Shown: positions 55,201 through 63,209, counted from the stretch's first letter. The stretch is 64,000 bases of DNA from Microbacterium sp. MF43 (GCF_012847295.1 NZ_JABBDY010000001.1:310001-374000), one strand, 5' to 3'. Numbers and translations are program-made. The notes: generated by a model from the sequence alone, not told the origin.

Positions 55201-56393
55201 TCGGCGATCAGCTCCTCCTGCGGTGGGCGCTGGCCTTCGGGCACATGCTGCAGATTCACCCGCACGCGGTACCAGAGCGAGCTCGACCCCCGCATGCCGT
55301 CGACGAGCACGTCGGCCGGGTGCAGCAGCGACACCGCGGACGGATGCCTCGCCTTCCACTCCTCGAGCGCTTCGAGCGCCTCGGGCTTGGTCTTGGTGCG
55401 GGCGATCTCGATGAGCGGCATGGTCGACTGTCGTCGTCCATCGGGCCCGCCCGCGCGCGGCGGCTTCTCTGCCGGACCGAGTTCGTCTGCCAGCGCGAGC
55501 AGCCCGTCGAGTGTGCCGACCGCCTCGTCGATCCCGCGGTGCGGGTCGCCGATCGCAGCGAAGCGCTCGAGCACGGTCGCGACCGTGAACTCCTCGGGAC
55601 GACGCACCGCCACCTCGTCCCACTCCATCGGGGTCGACACGCGCGCATCCCGGAGGGGACGGATCGAGTACGCGGATGCCACGGTGCGGTCCTTGGCGTT
55701 CTGGTTGAAGTCGACGAACACGCTCTCGCCGCGCTCCTCCTTCCACCACCGCGCCGTCGCGAGCCCGGGCGCCCGGTTCTCGACCTCGCGCGCCAGCGTC
55801 TCCGCGGCGAGGCGGACCTGCTTGTAGTCCCAGTGCGGTGCGATGCGCACGAGGATGTGGAGGCCGCGCGACCCGCTCGTCTTCGGCCAGCCGACGAGAC
55901 CGACGTCGTCGAGCACCTCCCGCGCGACCATCGCGACGTCGACGATCTGCGACCAGTCGACGCCCGGCATGGGGTCGAGATCGATGCGCAGCTCGTCGGG
56001 GTGGTCGAGGTCTTCGGCGCGCACGGGATGAGGGTTGAGGTCGAGGCATCCGAGATTCACGACCCAGGCCAAGCCCGCGGCATCCCGGATCACCGCCTCT
56101 TCGGCGGACGTGCCGCGCGCATAGTGCAGGGTCGCGGTGTCGACGAACGCGGGGTGGTTCTCGGGCACCCGCTTCTGGAAGAACGCCTCTTGGTCGATGC
56201 CCTTCACGAAGCGCTTGAGCACCATCGGACGCCCGCCCGCTCCGCGCAGGGCGCCCTCGGCGACGGCGAGGTAGTAGTTCACCACGTCGAGCTTGGTGAG
56301 GCCGGGCTCGGGGAAGACGATCTTGTCGGGACTCGAGACGCGCACCTCGTGGCCGTCGACGTCGAGGAACTCCTCTTTGCGGGCTGGGCTCAC
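55149..56393 (-). CDS. stand-alone LigD-type primase-polymerase (PolDom)
   Basis: A 414-aa archaeo-eukaryotic primase-like polymerase, matching the polymerase domain of the NHEJ protein LigD. Seen: VSSPDKIVFPEPGLTKLDVVNYY, the catalytic D138-x-D140 in RIDLDP, TSGSRGLHILVRI, and FVDFNQNAKDRTVASAYS. Ligase and phosphoesterase domains are absent. About 110 C-terminal residues carry an extra segment ending in a WYRVRVNLQHVPEG motif. GTG at 56393 follows TAGCGT by 6 nt (leaderless). No Ku gene is adjacent. A role in end-joining or gap-filling repair is inferred from the family. Confidence 0.9.
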   Translation of the reverse strand: MSPARKEEFLDVDGHEVRVSSPDKIVFPEPGLTKLDVVNYYLAVAEGALRGAGGRPMVLKRFVKGIDQEAFFQKRVPENHPAFVDTATLHYARGTSAEEAVIRDAAGLAWVVNLGCLDLNPHPVRAEDLDHPDELRIDLDPMPGVDWSQIVDVAMVAREVLDDVGLVGWPKTSGSRGLHILVRIAPHWDYKQVRLAAETLAREVENRAPGLATARWWKEERGESVFVDFNQNAKDRTVASAYSIRPLRDARVSTPMEWDEVAVRRPEEFTVATVLERFAAIGDPHRGIDEAVGTLDGLLALADELGPAEKPPRAGGPDGRRQSTMPLIEIARTKTKPEALEALEEWKARHPSAVSLLHPADVLVDGMRGSSSLWYRVRVNLQHVPEGQRPPQEELIADYDPWAGKVWPGSEAAG

Positions 56394-56399
56394 GCGCCC

Positions 56400-56405
56400 A
56401 CGCTA
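56400..56405 (-). promoter_or_regulatory. leaderless -10 box for the LigD-type polymerase gene
   Basis: TAGCGT on the minus strand, 6 nt before the GTG at 56393. Confidence 0.55.
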
Positions 56406-56449
56406 TCGACGGCCGCCGACGTCGGCCAGGGGTTGCGCGGCGGACAGGA

Positions 56450-56791
56450 TCAGGCGGCGAGCGAGTAGGCCGCGCGCACACCGACGACGGCGCGGGATGC
56501 CGCGTGCTCGCGCAGCTCGTCGGCCACAGCCGCAGTCAGCTCGACGAGCGTGACCTCGAGGGCGCCGGCGACGGCGGCGATCATCTCGCTCGAGGGTTCC
56601 TTGAGTCCGCGTTCGATCTCGGACAGGTACTGCGGAGAGACGCCGGCACGCTCGGCGGTGTCGGCGAGGCGCTCGCCGCGATGGTGGCGGATCCGGCGCA
56701 GCTGATCGCCGAGGGCATCCCGCCACAACGGCTCGGGCTCGCGCGGCGAGCGCGGTGCGGGCTTCGTCGGCAGCGGGATGATCTCAGCCAT
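56450..56791 (-). CDS. XRE family transcriptional regulator
   Basis: A 113-aa protein with one Cro/C1-type helix-turn-helix at about residues 28-82: LGDQLRRIRHHRGERLADTA, ERAGVSPQYLSEIERG, and LKEPSSEMIAAVAGAL. A proline-rich N-terminal arm precedes it and a short helical tail follows. ATG at 56791. It ends 56 bp before the LigD-type polymerase gene on the same strand and could share its control. Target unknown. Confidence 0.88.
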   Translation of the reverse strand: MAEIIPLPTKPAPRSPREPEPLWRDALGDQLRRIRHHRGERLADTAERAGVSPQYLSEIERGLKEPSSEMIAAVAGALEVTLVELTAAVADELREHAASRAVVGVRAAYSLAA

Positions 56792-56948
56792 GCGGTCACG
56801 ATAAATCGCCTCGCTCCCCGTGCGCGAGCCGTTCCGCCCACAGCAGAACGACGCCAGAATCGGATGCCGCGCCCGCCGCGCCGACAGTGCGCGCCCCGCC
56901 CGGCGTGTCGGGCAGGATCTCCGATGGTGTGCAGGCGCGGGGGCAAAG

Positions 56949-56981
56949 AAGAGGCCGCCCGGACGAACCGGACGGCCTCTT
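56949..56981 (-). terminator. terminator of the Bax-inhibitor-like gene
   Basis: AAGAGGCCGCCCGG (56949-56962) pairs with CCGGACGGCCTCTT (56968-56981) with one mismatch. Read on the minus strand it is followed by CTTTGCC. It lies 15 bp after the stop at 56997. Confidence 0.75.
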
Positions 56982-56996
56982 GAGTCTCTGCGACTT

Positions 56997-57908
56997 CTAG
57001 TTCGAGCCTCGCACGATCGCGATCATGCGCAGGATCTCGACGTACAGCCACACGACGGTCACCATGATGCCGAAGGCGCCAACCCACGCCAGCTGGCGGG
57101 GAGCGCCGTTGCGCACACCCTGCTGGATCGAGTCGAAGTCGAGCACCAGCGAGTAGGCGGCCATGATCACGACGAGGACGCCGATGATGAGGCCGAGCGG
57201 GATGCCCATGAACTTCTGGCTCAGCAGACCGAAGCCGTCGATCGGGGTGAAGATCATCAGCATGACGTTGATCAGCGAGAACACGAGGTAGCCGACCATC
57301 GCTATGAGGAAGATCTTCGTGGCCCGCTTCGAGGCGCGGATCTTGCCGCTCGCGAAGAGGGCGAGCGTCACGCCGACCACCGAGAAGGTGGCGAGCGTCG
57401 CCTGAAGGACGATGCCCGGCCACTGCACCTCGAAGAACGCCGAGATGCCGCCGACGAACAGACCCTCGAACGCCGCGTAGGCGAAGATCAGGCCGGGCCG
57501 GACCTTCTTGCGCGAGGTGAAGATGACGACCAGCGCGAGGATGAGCCCGCCGAGCGCGCCGATCGCCCACGGGAGGATCGACAGCTGGTTGGGCTGCGTG
57601 GCGTCGAGGCCGCCGAGGGTCCAGACCCAGCCGATGGCCGCGGTCGCGAGCAGGATCGCGAAGAGTCCGACGGTCTTCCAGACGGTGTCTTCGACCGTCA
57701 TGCGGTCGGTCTCGATGGCGCCGGCGGAAGGGGCGGCGTACATCCCCTCGAGCTGCGCCTGGGATGCGGCATCCACTCCGGCGTGCTGGGCCGAGGCGGT
57801 CTGCGTCTGCGCGGGCGGCGGGGTCAGGCCGGGGCGCCCGGGGTAGGTGCGAGCGGCCTTCGAATCCTGGAAGGCCGGATTGTTGAACGCGGGGTTGTCG
57901 AGGGCCAC
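56997..57908 (-). CDS. Bax inhibitor-1/YccA-like membrane protein
   Basis: A 303-aa protein. About 75 polar N-terminal residues (VALDNPAFNNPAFQDS at the start) precede seven hydrophobic helices from about residue 80 to 298, with TMTVED-type lead-in, LIFAYAAFEGLFVGGIS and LDFDSIQQGVRNG, which match the actinobacterial Bax1-I branch. The conserved Asp of the last loop is present (DFDSI). The family includes pH-dependent calcium leak channels, but function here is unknown. GTG at 57908 is chosen because this N-terminal ALDNPAF sequence recurs in relatives; seven extra codons upstream are possible. Confidence 0.88.
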   Translation of the reverse strand: MALDNPAFNNPAFQDSKAARTYPGRPGLTPPPAQTQTASAQHAGVDAASQAQLEGMYAAPSAGAIETDRMTVEDTVWKTVGLFAILLATAAIGWVWTLGGLDATQPNQLSILPWAIGALGGLILALVVIFTSRKKVRPGLIFAYAAFEGLFVGGISAFFEVQWPGIVLQATLATFSVVGVTLALFASGKIRASKRATKIFLIAMVGYLVFSLINVMLMIFTPIDGFGLLSQKFMGIPLGLIIGVLVVIMAAYSLVLDFDSIQQGVRNGAPRQLAWVGAFGIMVTVVWLYVEILRMIAIVRGSN

Positions 57909-58041
57909 TGCTCTCACACTCCAAGTCAAGGTTGCACAGCACGGTGCTGTAGATCAACGATATCCGGTCCGGTGCGAAGCCGGGGATTTCCGGGCTGTGA
58001 GGAGGCTTCGAGCGCGCCGGAAGTCGAATGAACGACGTGAG

Positions 58042-58077
58042 GCGTTTCGTCTCGCTGCGCTCGCTCAACGACCGGGG
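58042..58077. repeat. intergenic GCGTTTCGTCTC...CGACCG repeat, copy R5 (half element)
   Basis: A compact forward half that begins GCGTTTCGTCTCGCTGCG and ends CTCAACGACCGGGG, 11 bp before the -10 box of the next gene. No full inverted half is seen. Confidence 0.75.
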
Positions 58078-58088
58078 GGCGCGCCAAG

Positions 58089-58094
58089 TAGCGT
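58089..58094 (+). promoter_or_regulatory. leaderless -10 box for the glycerophosphodiesterase gene
   Basis: TAGCGT, 6 nt before the ATG at 58101. Confidence 0.55.
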
Positions 58095-58100
58095 GGACCC

Positions 58101-59108
58101 ATGCCGCGCCGGACTCCGCTCGTGATCGGTCATCGCGGTGCGCCGGGGTACCGGCCCGAGCACTCGCGCTCGTCGTACGACCTTGCGCTCGAGTTCGGGG
58201 TGGATGCGGTGGAGCCCGACATCGTCGTCTCGTCCGACGGGGTTCTCGTCGTGCGCCATGAGAACGAGATCTCGGGCACGACCGATGTGGCCGACCGGCT
58301 CGAGTACAAGAGCCGGCGCGCCACCAAGACCGTCGACGGCGCCGAGCTGACCGGCTGGTTCACCGAGGACTTCACGTGGGACGAGCTGTCGACCCTTCGA
58401 TGCCGCGAGCGGCTGCCGAAACTGCGGGCGTCGAGCGCGAGCTTCGACGACCAGCAGCCGGTGCTCCGGCTGCGCGACGTGCTCGACCTCGTGCGTCTGG
58501 CAGCACTCGACCAGGGGCGCGAGATCGGCGTCGTGCTCGAGATCAAGCACGCCACCTACTTCGCCTCGGTCGGATGGGACATCGCCGAGCTGATCGAGGC
58601 CGAGCTGCGCGAGGCCGGCTGGGCGGACGGGCAGCTGCCGCTCATCATCGAGTCGTTCGAGTCGACCGTCCTGTTCCGGCTTCAGGAACGAGGCATCCGG
58701 GCGTCGTACATCTACCTGCTCGAGGCGGCAGGCCGGCCGTTCGACCTGCTCTCCCAGCACGGCAAGGCGGCGCTGACCTACAGGCAGACCGCGGCGCCGG
58801 CGGGACTCGACGGCCTCGCCGGACGGGTCGACGGCATCAGCGTCGACAAACGCATGATCCTCGCGCCCGACAAGCTGGGACGGCTGGGAAGCTCGAGTGT
58901 CGTGGCCGATGCCCACGAGCGCGGCCTGCGCGTCTTCACCTGGACGTGTCGCCCCGAGAACAGCTTCCTCATCGGGCAGTTCCGCGGTCGCGGCGGCCCG
59001 GCGGCGTTCGGTGACTGGCAGGGCGAGTGGGCGGCGATCCGGGATGCCGGAGTCGACGGCGTCTTCGTCGACCACCCCGACCTCGGCGTGGCGTTCTTCG
59101 GTTCCTGA
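58101..59108 (+). CDS. glycerophosphodiester phosphodiesterase
   Basis: A 335-aa TIM-barrel GDPD that hydrolyses glycerophosphodiesters to glycerol-3-phosphate and an alcohol. Seen: GHRGAPGYRPEHS (catalytic H11, R12), VDAVEPDIVVSSDGVLVVRHE (E39, D41, H53), VVLEIKH, and DGVFVDHPDL at the end. No signal peptide, so it is probably cytosolic. The region around 95-115 (the GDPD insertion) is larger than minimal members. Monocistronic with a leaderless promoter. Confidence 0.93.
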   Translation: MPRRTPLVIGHRGAPGYRPEHSRSSYDLALEFGVDAVEPDIVVSSDGVLVVRHENEISGTTDVADRLEYKSRRATKTVDGAELTGWFTEDFTWDELSTLRCRERLPKLRASSASFDDQQPVLRLRDVLDLVRLAALDQGREIGVVLEIKHATYFASVGWDIAELIEAELREAGWADGQLPLIIESFESTVLFRLQERGIRASYIYLLEAAGRPFDLLSQHGKAALTYRQTAAPAGLDGLAGRVDGISVDKRMILAPDKLGRLGSSSVVADAHERGLRVFTWTCRPENSFLIGQFRGRGGPAAFGDWQGEWAAIRDAGVDGVFVDHPDLGVAFFGS

Positions 59109-59129
59109 ACTGGGAGAGCGCTCCCCGGT

Positions 59130-59135
59130 TAGGGT
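59130..59135 (+). promoter_or_regulatory. leaderless -10 box for the ABC exporter operon
   Basis: TAGGGT, 6 nt before the GTG at 59142. Confidence 0.5.
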
Positions 59136-59141
59136 GAGGGC

Positions 59142-60212
59142 GTGACCTCCCCTGGCATCGTCGTCGAAGGAGTCCGTCGCGCATTCGGTGAGATCCAGGC
59201 GGTTCGGAGTGTGACGCTGCACGCGCACGCCGGCCGTGTGACGGGTCTCGTCGGGCCGAACGGCTCGGGCAAGACGACCCTTCTGCTCATGCTCGCCTCG
59301 CTCCTCGCGCCGGACGCCGGGTCGATCCGCATCGACGGCGTCGACCCGGTCGCCGATCCGCATGCCGCGCGTGCGCTCATCGGCTGGATGCCCGACGCAC
59401 TCGGTGCGTGGGGGTCGCTGACCTCGCGCGAGACTCTCGTCATCACCGGGCGGCTCTACGGGCTGTCGAAGCCCGACGCCGCCGTGCGGGCTGAGGCGCT
59501 CCTCGCCGAAGTCGGGCTCACCCCGCTGGCCGACTCGGCCGCGAAGGTGCTCTCGCGTGGACAGAAGCAGCGCCTCGGCCTCGCCCGCGCGCTCATGCAC
59601 GACCCGCGGGTGCTGCTCCTCGACGAGCCTGCGTCGGGACTCGACCCGCAGGCGCGCATCGACCTGCGGGTGCTCCTGCGCCGTCTTGCCGCCGAGGGAC
59701 GCACGATCCTGGTGTCCAGCCACATCCTGAGCGAGCTCGAAGAAGTCGTCGACGACGCGGTCTTCCTGCTCGAGGGCGCGACCGTCGACAGCCGTCGCGT
59801 CGAAGCGGCCGCGCGCCGCGCGCGGCCCTGGCGGGTGCGGGTGGCGGGGGCCGAGGCATCCGTCGCCGCCGCACGAGTCGCGGAAGTGCTGGGACTCGAC
59901 CCGTCCGCCGTCGGCACCGACCGGCGCGATGTCGTGGTGGAGTTCGAGTCCGACGAGGCCGCCGCTGCGGCGCTGCGCTCGCTCGTCGCCGCCGACGTCG
60001 CGGTGGCCGAGTTCGCCGCCGCGCAGGGAAGTCTCGAGCACACCTTCCTCGACCTCGGCAGGGGAGTGCCTCCCGCCGAGCCGGGTGATCCCGGGGCTCC
60101 GCATCCCGCCCCGGCCGCGGCGGTCCCGCCGGCGCCGGCAGCCGACCCCGGGCCGCCCGTCGCCCCGCCGACACCACCCGCAACGACGACCGACGAGGAG
60201 GGCACCGCGTGA
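59142..60212 (+). CDS. ABC exporter ATP-binding protein
   Basis: A 356-aa ATPase of the CcmA/ABC-2 type. Walker A GPNGSGKTT, signature LSRGQKQRLGLARAL (degenerate at position 3: LSRGQ rather than LSGGQ), Walker B VLLLDEPASGLDP, switch VSSHI. About 85 residues of accessory beta domain follow, then a Pro/Ala-rich tail of about 50 residues. GTG at 59142. The permease starts in its stop codon (GTGA). Cargo unknown. Confidence 0.92.
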   Translation: MTSPGIVVEGVRRAFGEIQAVRSVTLHAHAGRVTGLVGPNGSGKTTLLLMLASLLAPDAGSIRIDGVDPVADPHAARALIGWMPDALGAWGSLTSRETLVITGRLYGLSKPDAAVRAEALLAEVGLTPLADSAAKVLSRGQKQRLGLARALMHDPRVLLLDEPASGLDPQARIDLRVLLRRLAAEGRTILVSSHILSELEEVVDDAVFLLEGATVDSRRVEAAARRARPWRVRVAGAEASVAAARVAEVLGLDPSAVGTDRRDVVVEFESDEAAAAALRSLVAADVAVAEFAAAQGSLEHTFLDLGRGVPPAEPGDPGAPHPAPAAAVPPAPAADPGPPVAPPTPPATTTDEEGTA

Positions 60213-61309
60213 ACGCGCAGCGGCTGGGCACCATCGTCCGTCTCGAACTGATGCAGCGCACGCGCAGCGTCGCCTGGTACGTCCTGCTCGGAGTCTTCGC
60301 GTCGCTGCTGCTGCTGGTCACGGGGCTGTCGTTCCTGGCCTTCCGCTGGGCGGGCGACGCGAACGGCGCGGCGATCTACTCGACCATCGTGTACATCACG
60401 CTGCTGCTGGTCGTGCTGGTCTCGCCGACGCTGAGCGGCAACTCGATCAACGGGGATCGGGATGCCGCGACCCTGGCCCCCGTGCAGGTGACGCTCGCCA
60501 CGACCCTCGAGATCATCCTCGGCAAGTTCCTCGCCGCGTGGATCACCGGTCTCGCCTTCGTGGTCGTCGCGGTGCCGTTCCTTGCGATCGCCACGCTGGC
60601 CGGACAGGCGGATGTCGCCACCATCGTCGTCTCACTGCTCGTCCTGATCGTCGAGGTGGCCGTCATCGCTGCGATCGGCGTCGCGCTCAGCGGCATCCTT
60701 GCTCGACCTCTCTTCTCGGTCGCGACCACGTACCTCGTCGTCGCGGCGCTCGTCGTCGGCACCGTGATCGCGTTCGGTCTGATCGGGGCGACGATGCGCA
60801 CCGAGCAGACGGTCAGCTCGCGTTCGATCGACTGGTCGCAGTACGGGGATGACGAGTTCCCGTGCATGCCGGGCGAGGAGCCGTCGGAGGAGTATCCGTG
60901 CGTCGACGACGTCACGCCGGAGTGCGGTGAGTGGGAGACGTACACGACCGAGACCGTTCGCTTCGACGCGGTGTGGTGGATCCTCGCCGCGAACCCCTTC
61001 GTGATCCTCGCCGACGCGACTCCCTCGAGCTTCGATTCGAACGGGTACCCCGTCGACATGTTCGGGCAGATCAAGTCCGGGGTGCGTTCGGCGCAGCAGC
61101 CGCCGCCGTCGGAGGTGGTCTACGACGAGTGCAGTCCGTCGTTCACTGACGACCAGCGCACCCCCGAAGAGGTCGTCGAGGAGTCGACGCCGAGCTGGTT
61201 CGTGGGTCTGGGCCTGCAGATCCTGCTCGCGGCCGGGCTGCTGTGGTGGGCCTGGGCGCGCACGAACACGCCCGCGCGCAAGCTTCCGCCGGGGACCCGC
61301 ATCGCATGA
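60209..61309 (+). CDS. ABC-2 type exporter permease with large Cys-containing extracytoplasmic loop
   Basis: A 366-aa permease with six to seven helices: about 22-45, 55-75, 105-130, 137-163 and 170-195 before, and about 335-352 after, a hydrophilic loop of roughly 130 residues (200-330). The loop contains four cysteines (EFPCMPGEEP, EYPCVDD, VTPECGEW, YDECSPS) that could form two disulfides. GTG at 60209 overlaps the ATPase stop. It forms a two-gene exporter with 59142-60212. The ordered loop suggests an external cargo-docking or sensor role, by inference. Confidence 0.88.
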   Translation: MNAQRLGTIVRLELMQRTRSVAWYVLLGVFASLLLLVTGLSFLAFRWAGDANGAAIYSTIVYITLLLVVLVSPTLSGNSINGDRDAATLAPVQVTLATTLEIILGKFLAAWITGLAFVVVAVPFLAIATLAGQADVATIVVSLLVLIVEVAVIAAIGVALSGILARPLFSVATTYLVVAALVVGTVIAFGLIGATMRTEQTVSSRSIDWSQYGDDEFPCMPGEEPSEEYPCVDDVTPECGEWETYTTETVRFDAVWWILAANPFVILADATPSSFDSNGYPVDMFGQIKSGVRSAQQPPPSEVVYDECSPSFTDDQRTPEEVVEESTPSWFVGLGLQILLAAGLLWWAWARTNTPARKLPPGTRIA

Positions 61310-61318
61310 CGCGACGAA

Positions 61319-61354
61319 TCCAGGTAGTGCAACTTGAGGGTTGCACTACCTGGA
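61319..61354. terminator. 15-bp perfect hairpin after the ABC operon (terminator and/or operator)
   Basis: TCCAGGTAGTGCAAC (61319-61333), a 6-nt loop, GTTGCACTACCTGGA (61340-61354), 10 bp after the permease stop. No T-run follows. Its central TGCAAC-N6-GTTGCA is the same dyad as at 61378, so it may also bind the ArsR-type regulator. Confidence 0.65.
61328..61345. promoter_or_regulatory. ArsR-type operator, distal dyad
   Basis: TGCAAC-N6-GTTGCA, inside the hairpin. Its centre is exactly 50 bp upstream of the proximal dyad's centre. Confidence 0.6.
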
Positions 61355-61377
61355 CTCGCGTGGCACTCTGAAGTGAG

Positions 61378-61395
61378 TGCAACCGCAGGGTTGCA
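61378..61395. promoter_or_regulatory. ArsR-type operator, proximal dyad
   Basis: TGCAAC-N6-GTTGCA (arms extend to TGCAACC/GGTTGCA) immediately upstream of a possible -10 TAATCT (61397-61402) for the SRPBCC-arsR operon. Confidence 0.72.
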
Positions 61396-61420
61396 TTAAT
61401 CTCAGAGAGGAACGATCATT

Positions 61421-61900
61421 GTGAGCATGACAGTCAACCCGTCGTCGGTCGTCGACGACGCCGCGTTCACGGTGCGACGCACCATCCGCATCGCCGCGCC
61501 CGTCGAGAAGGTCTGGGCGGCGGTGACCGAACCCGAGCACATCTCGCGCTGGTTCGGCCGCGCGCGGTTCGAGGCGGTCGCCGCCGGCGCGAGCGGCACC
61601 CTCACCTGGCCCGACCGCGACCCGATCCCGGTGCGGATCGAGGCGCTCGAGGCGCCCCGGCTCGTGTCCTACCGGTGGGGGAACGACGACGCCAGCGGCG
61701 TCGTGCCCGATGTACTCGACGACGCGCACTCGACGGTCTTCACCTTCACGCTCGTGGAGGTCGACGGCGGCACCGAACTCACGGTCGTCGAGACCGGCTT
61801 CGAGAACACCTCCGATCCAGTGGCCAACCTCGTCGACCACCGCGACGGCTGGAACGGCGAGCTCGACAAGCTCGTCGCCCTCCTCGAAAGCGGCTCGTGA
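61421..61900 (+). CDS. SRPBCC (AHSA1/START-like) domain protein
   Basis: A 159-aa protein of the Aha1/START-like ligand-binding fold. It shows AFTVRRTIRIAAPVEKVWAA, VTEPEHISRWFG and the C-terminal helix DHRDGWNGELDKLVALLES, typical of small SRPBCC proteins paired with ArsR regulators. Function is probably binding of a hydrophobic ligand, or an enzyme of unknown specificity. GTG at 61421 has GAGAGG about 10 nt upstream; an ATG two codons later is an alternative. The stop overlaps the arsR start. Confidence 0.88.
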   Translation: MSMTVNPSSVVDDAAFTVRRTIRIAAPVEKVWAAVTEPEHISRWFGRARFEAVAAGASGTLTWPDRDPIPVRIEALEAPRLVSYRWGNDDASGVVPDVLDDAHSTVFTFTLVEVDGGTELTVVETGFENTSDPVANLVDHRDGWNGELDKLVALLESGS

Positions 61901-62214
61901 CGACAGAGACGCTGGTTCCGGTGTTCGCCGCACTCGGAGACGAGACCCGGTGGAGCATCCTGGTGGCCCTCGGCGAGGGCGACGCTTCGGCGTCCGCTCT
62001 CGCCGGGCGGCTCCCGGTCACCCGCCAGGCCATCGCCAAGCACCTCGCCGTGCTGCAGGAGGTCGGCCTGGTCGAGCCCGTGCGGGCCGGGCGGGAGGTG
62101 CGCTACCGCATCGTCGGCTCGCAGCTGAGCGCGACCGCGCGCCGCCTCGACGCCATCGGCGCCGAATGGGAGCGCCGGCTGGCCGCCATCAAGGAGATCG
62201 CCGAGGGGCTGTGA
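61897..62214 (+). CDS. ArsR family winged-helix repressor
   Basis: A 105-aa regulator. The winged helix-turn-helix reads VFAALGDETRWSILVALGEG, ASALAGRLPVTRQAIAKHLAVLQ and VGLVEPVRAGREVRYRIV. The metal-binding cysteines of the ArsR/SmtB metal sensors (ELCVCDL) are absent, so it should sense something other than metal. GTG at 61897 overlaps the SRPBCC stop (GTGA). It likely represses its own operon via the two TGCAAC-N6-GTTGCA dyads. Confidence 0.92.
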   Translation: MTTETLVPVFAALGDETRWSILVALGEGDASASALAGRLPVTRQAIAKHLAVLQEVGLVEPVRAGREVRYRIVGSQLSATARRLDAIGAEWERRLAAIKEIAEGL

Positions 62215-62270
62215 TCCTTCCCGCGCCTCGGTGGGCTGTCAAGACCCTCCGAGGCGCCGTGGCGCGTTCG

Positions 62271-62276
62271 TAGCGT
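62271..62276 (+). promoter_or_regulatory. leaderless -10 box for the DJ-1/PfpI gene
   Basis: TAGCGT, 6 nt before the ATG at 62283. Confidence 0.55.
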
Positions 62277-62282
62277 GGAGCT

Positions 62283-62831
62283 ATGACCCAGCTCAACGGA
62301 AAGCGCGTCGCCTTCGTCGCGACCGACGGATTCGAGGACAGCGAGCTCACCTCACCATGGCAGGCGGTGACGGATGCCGGTGCTCATGCCGTTCTCGTCG
62401 CACCCGAGACCGGCTCGATCGAGGGCAAGAACGGCCACACGCAGCGCGTGGATGCCGTGACGACGGAGGTCGAGGCATCCGAATTCGACGCTCTCGTGCT
62501 GCCCGGCGGTGTCGTCAATGCCGACCACCTGCGCATGGACGAGGGTGCCGTCGCCTTCACTCGCGCGTTCTTCGCGCAGCACAAGCCCGTCGCGGCGATC
62601 TGCCACGCGGCGTGGACGCTCATCGAGGCGGATGTCGTCGGAGGGCGGACGCTCACGAGTTATCCGAGCCTCAAGACCGATCTGCGCAATGCCGGTGCGA
62701 CGTGGGTCGATGAGGAGGTCGTCGTCGACGAGGGCCTGGTCACCAGCCGGACCCCCGAGGACCTGCCCGCTTTCAACGCGAAGCTCGTCGAGGAGATCGC
62801 CGAGGGCAGGCACTCGGCCCAGACGGCCTGA
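62283..62831 (+). CDS. DJ-1/PfpI family protein
   Basis: A 182-aa class I amidotransferase-like protein. The nucleophile elbow is AAICHAAWTL with the reactive Cys at about residue 107 followed by His, and an acidic residue lies in the N-terminal DGFEDSEL. LPGGVVNADHLRMD fits the PfpI/YhbO subgroup, described as proteases or deglycases/hydratases for glyoxal-type damage; the exact activity is not decided by sequence. Monocistronic, leaderless. Confidence 0.92.
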   Translation: MTQLNGKRVAFVATDGFEDSELTSPWQAVTDAGAHAVLVAPETGSIEGKNGHTQRVDAVTTEVEASEFDALVLPGGVVNADHLRMDEGAVAFTRAFFAQHKPVAAICHAAWTLIEADVVGGRTLTSYPSLKTDLRNAGATWVDEEVVVDEGLVTSRTPEDLPAFNAKLVEEIAEGRHSAQTA

Positions 62832-62861
62832 AGCGCATTCGCACACGACCGAAGGAACCCC

Positions 62862-63209
62862 ATGTCGAACCTCAATCCCGCTGATGAGATCCCCCCGGCC
62901 CCCGACGGACAGGTCGGCGTGCAGCCGCTGCGCGACGGCGACACGTCGATCGAGACCGACCCCACCGTGGACCCGGCCCAGGCCGACTGGGATCGCACGA
63001 CCGCGCTGGACGAGGGCGCCGATCTGGCCGACCTGGCCGAGCCGACGGCCACCGGCGACGACCCGGCGCAGCTTCCGGACGACCTGGACGAGGTGCCCGC
63101 CACCGATCTCCCGTCGAGCGTGTTCCAGCCCGAAACGCAGGGCCTGGACCCCAACGAGGCCGAGCTGGGTGACGAGGGGCAGGGCGACCTCGCTCCGGAA
63201 GACCTCTGA
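62862..63209 (+). CDS. acidic, probably disordered hypothetical protein
   Basis: A 115-aa protein very rich in Asp, Glu, Pro, Ala and Leu, with no lysine at all, hardly any aromatic residues and no membrane segment or cysteine. It opens MSNLNPADEIPPAPDGQVGV. GAAGGAACCCC lies before the ATG at 62862. Nothing identifies a function. Its coding reality is supported by the ribosome site, consistent GC-rich third positions and position 30 bp after the PfpI gene. Confidence 0.65.
   Translation: MSNLNPADEIPPAPDGQVGVQPLRDGDTSIETDPTVDPAQADWDRTTALDEGADLADLAEPTATGDDPAQLPDDLDEVPATDLPSSVFQPETQGLDPNEAELGDEGQGDLAPEDL

Noticed and set aside
61319-61354. Perfect hairpin considered as a tRNA or small RNA gene
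   Set aside because: It is a single stem without cloverleaf arms or a T-run; terminator or operator explains it better.
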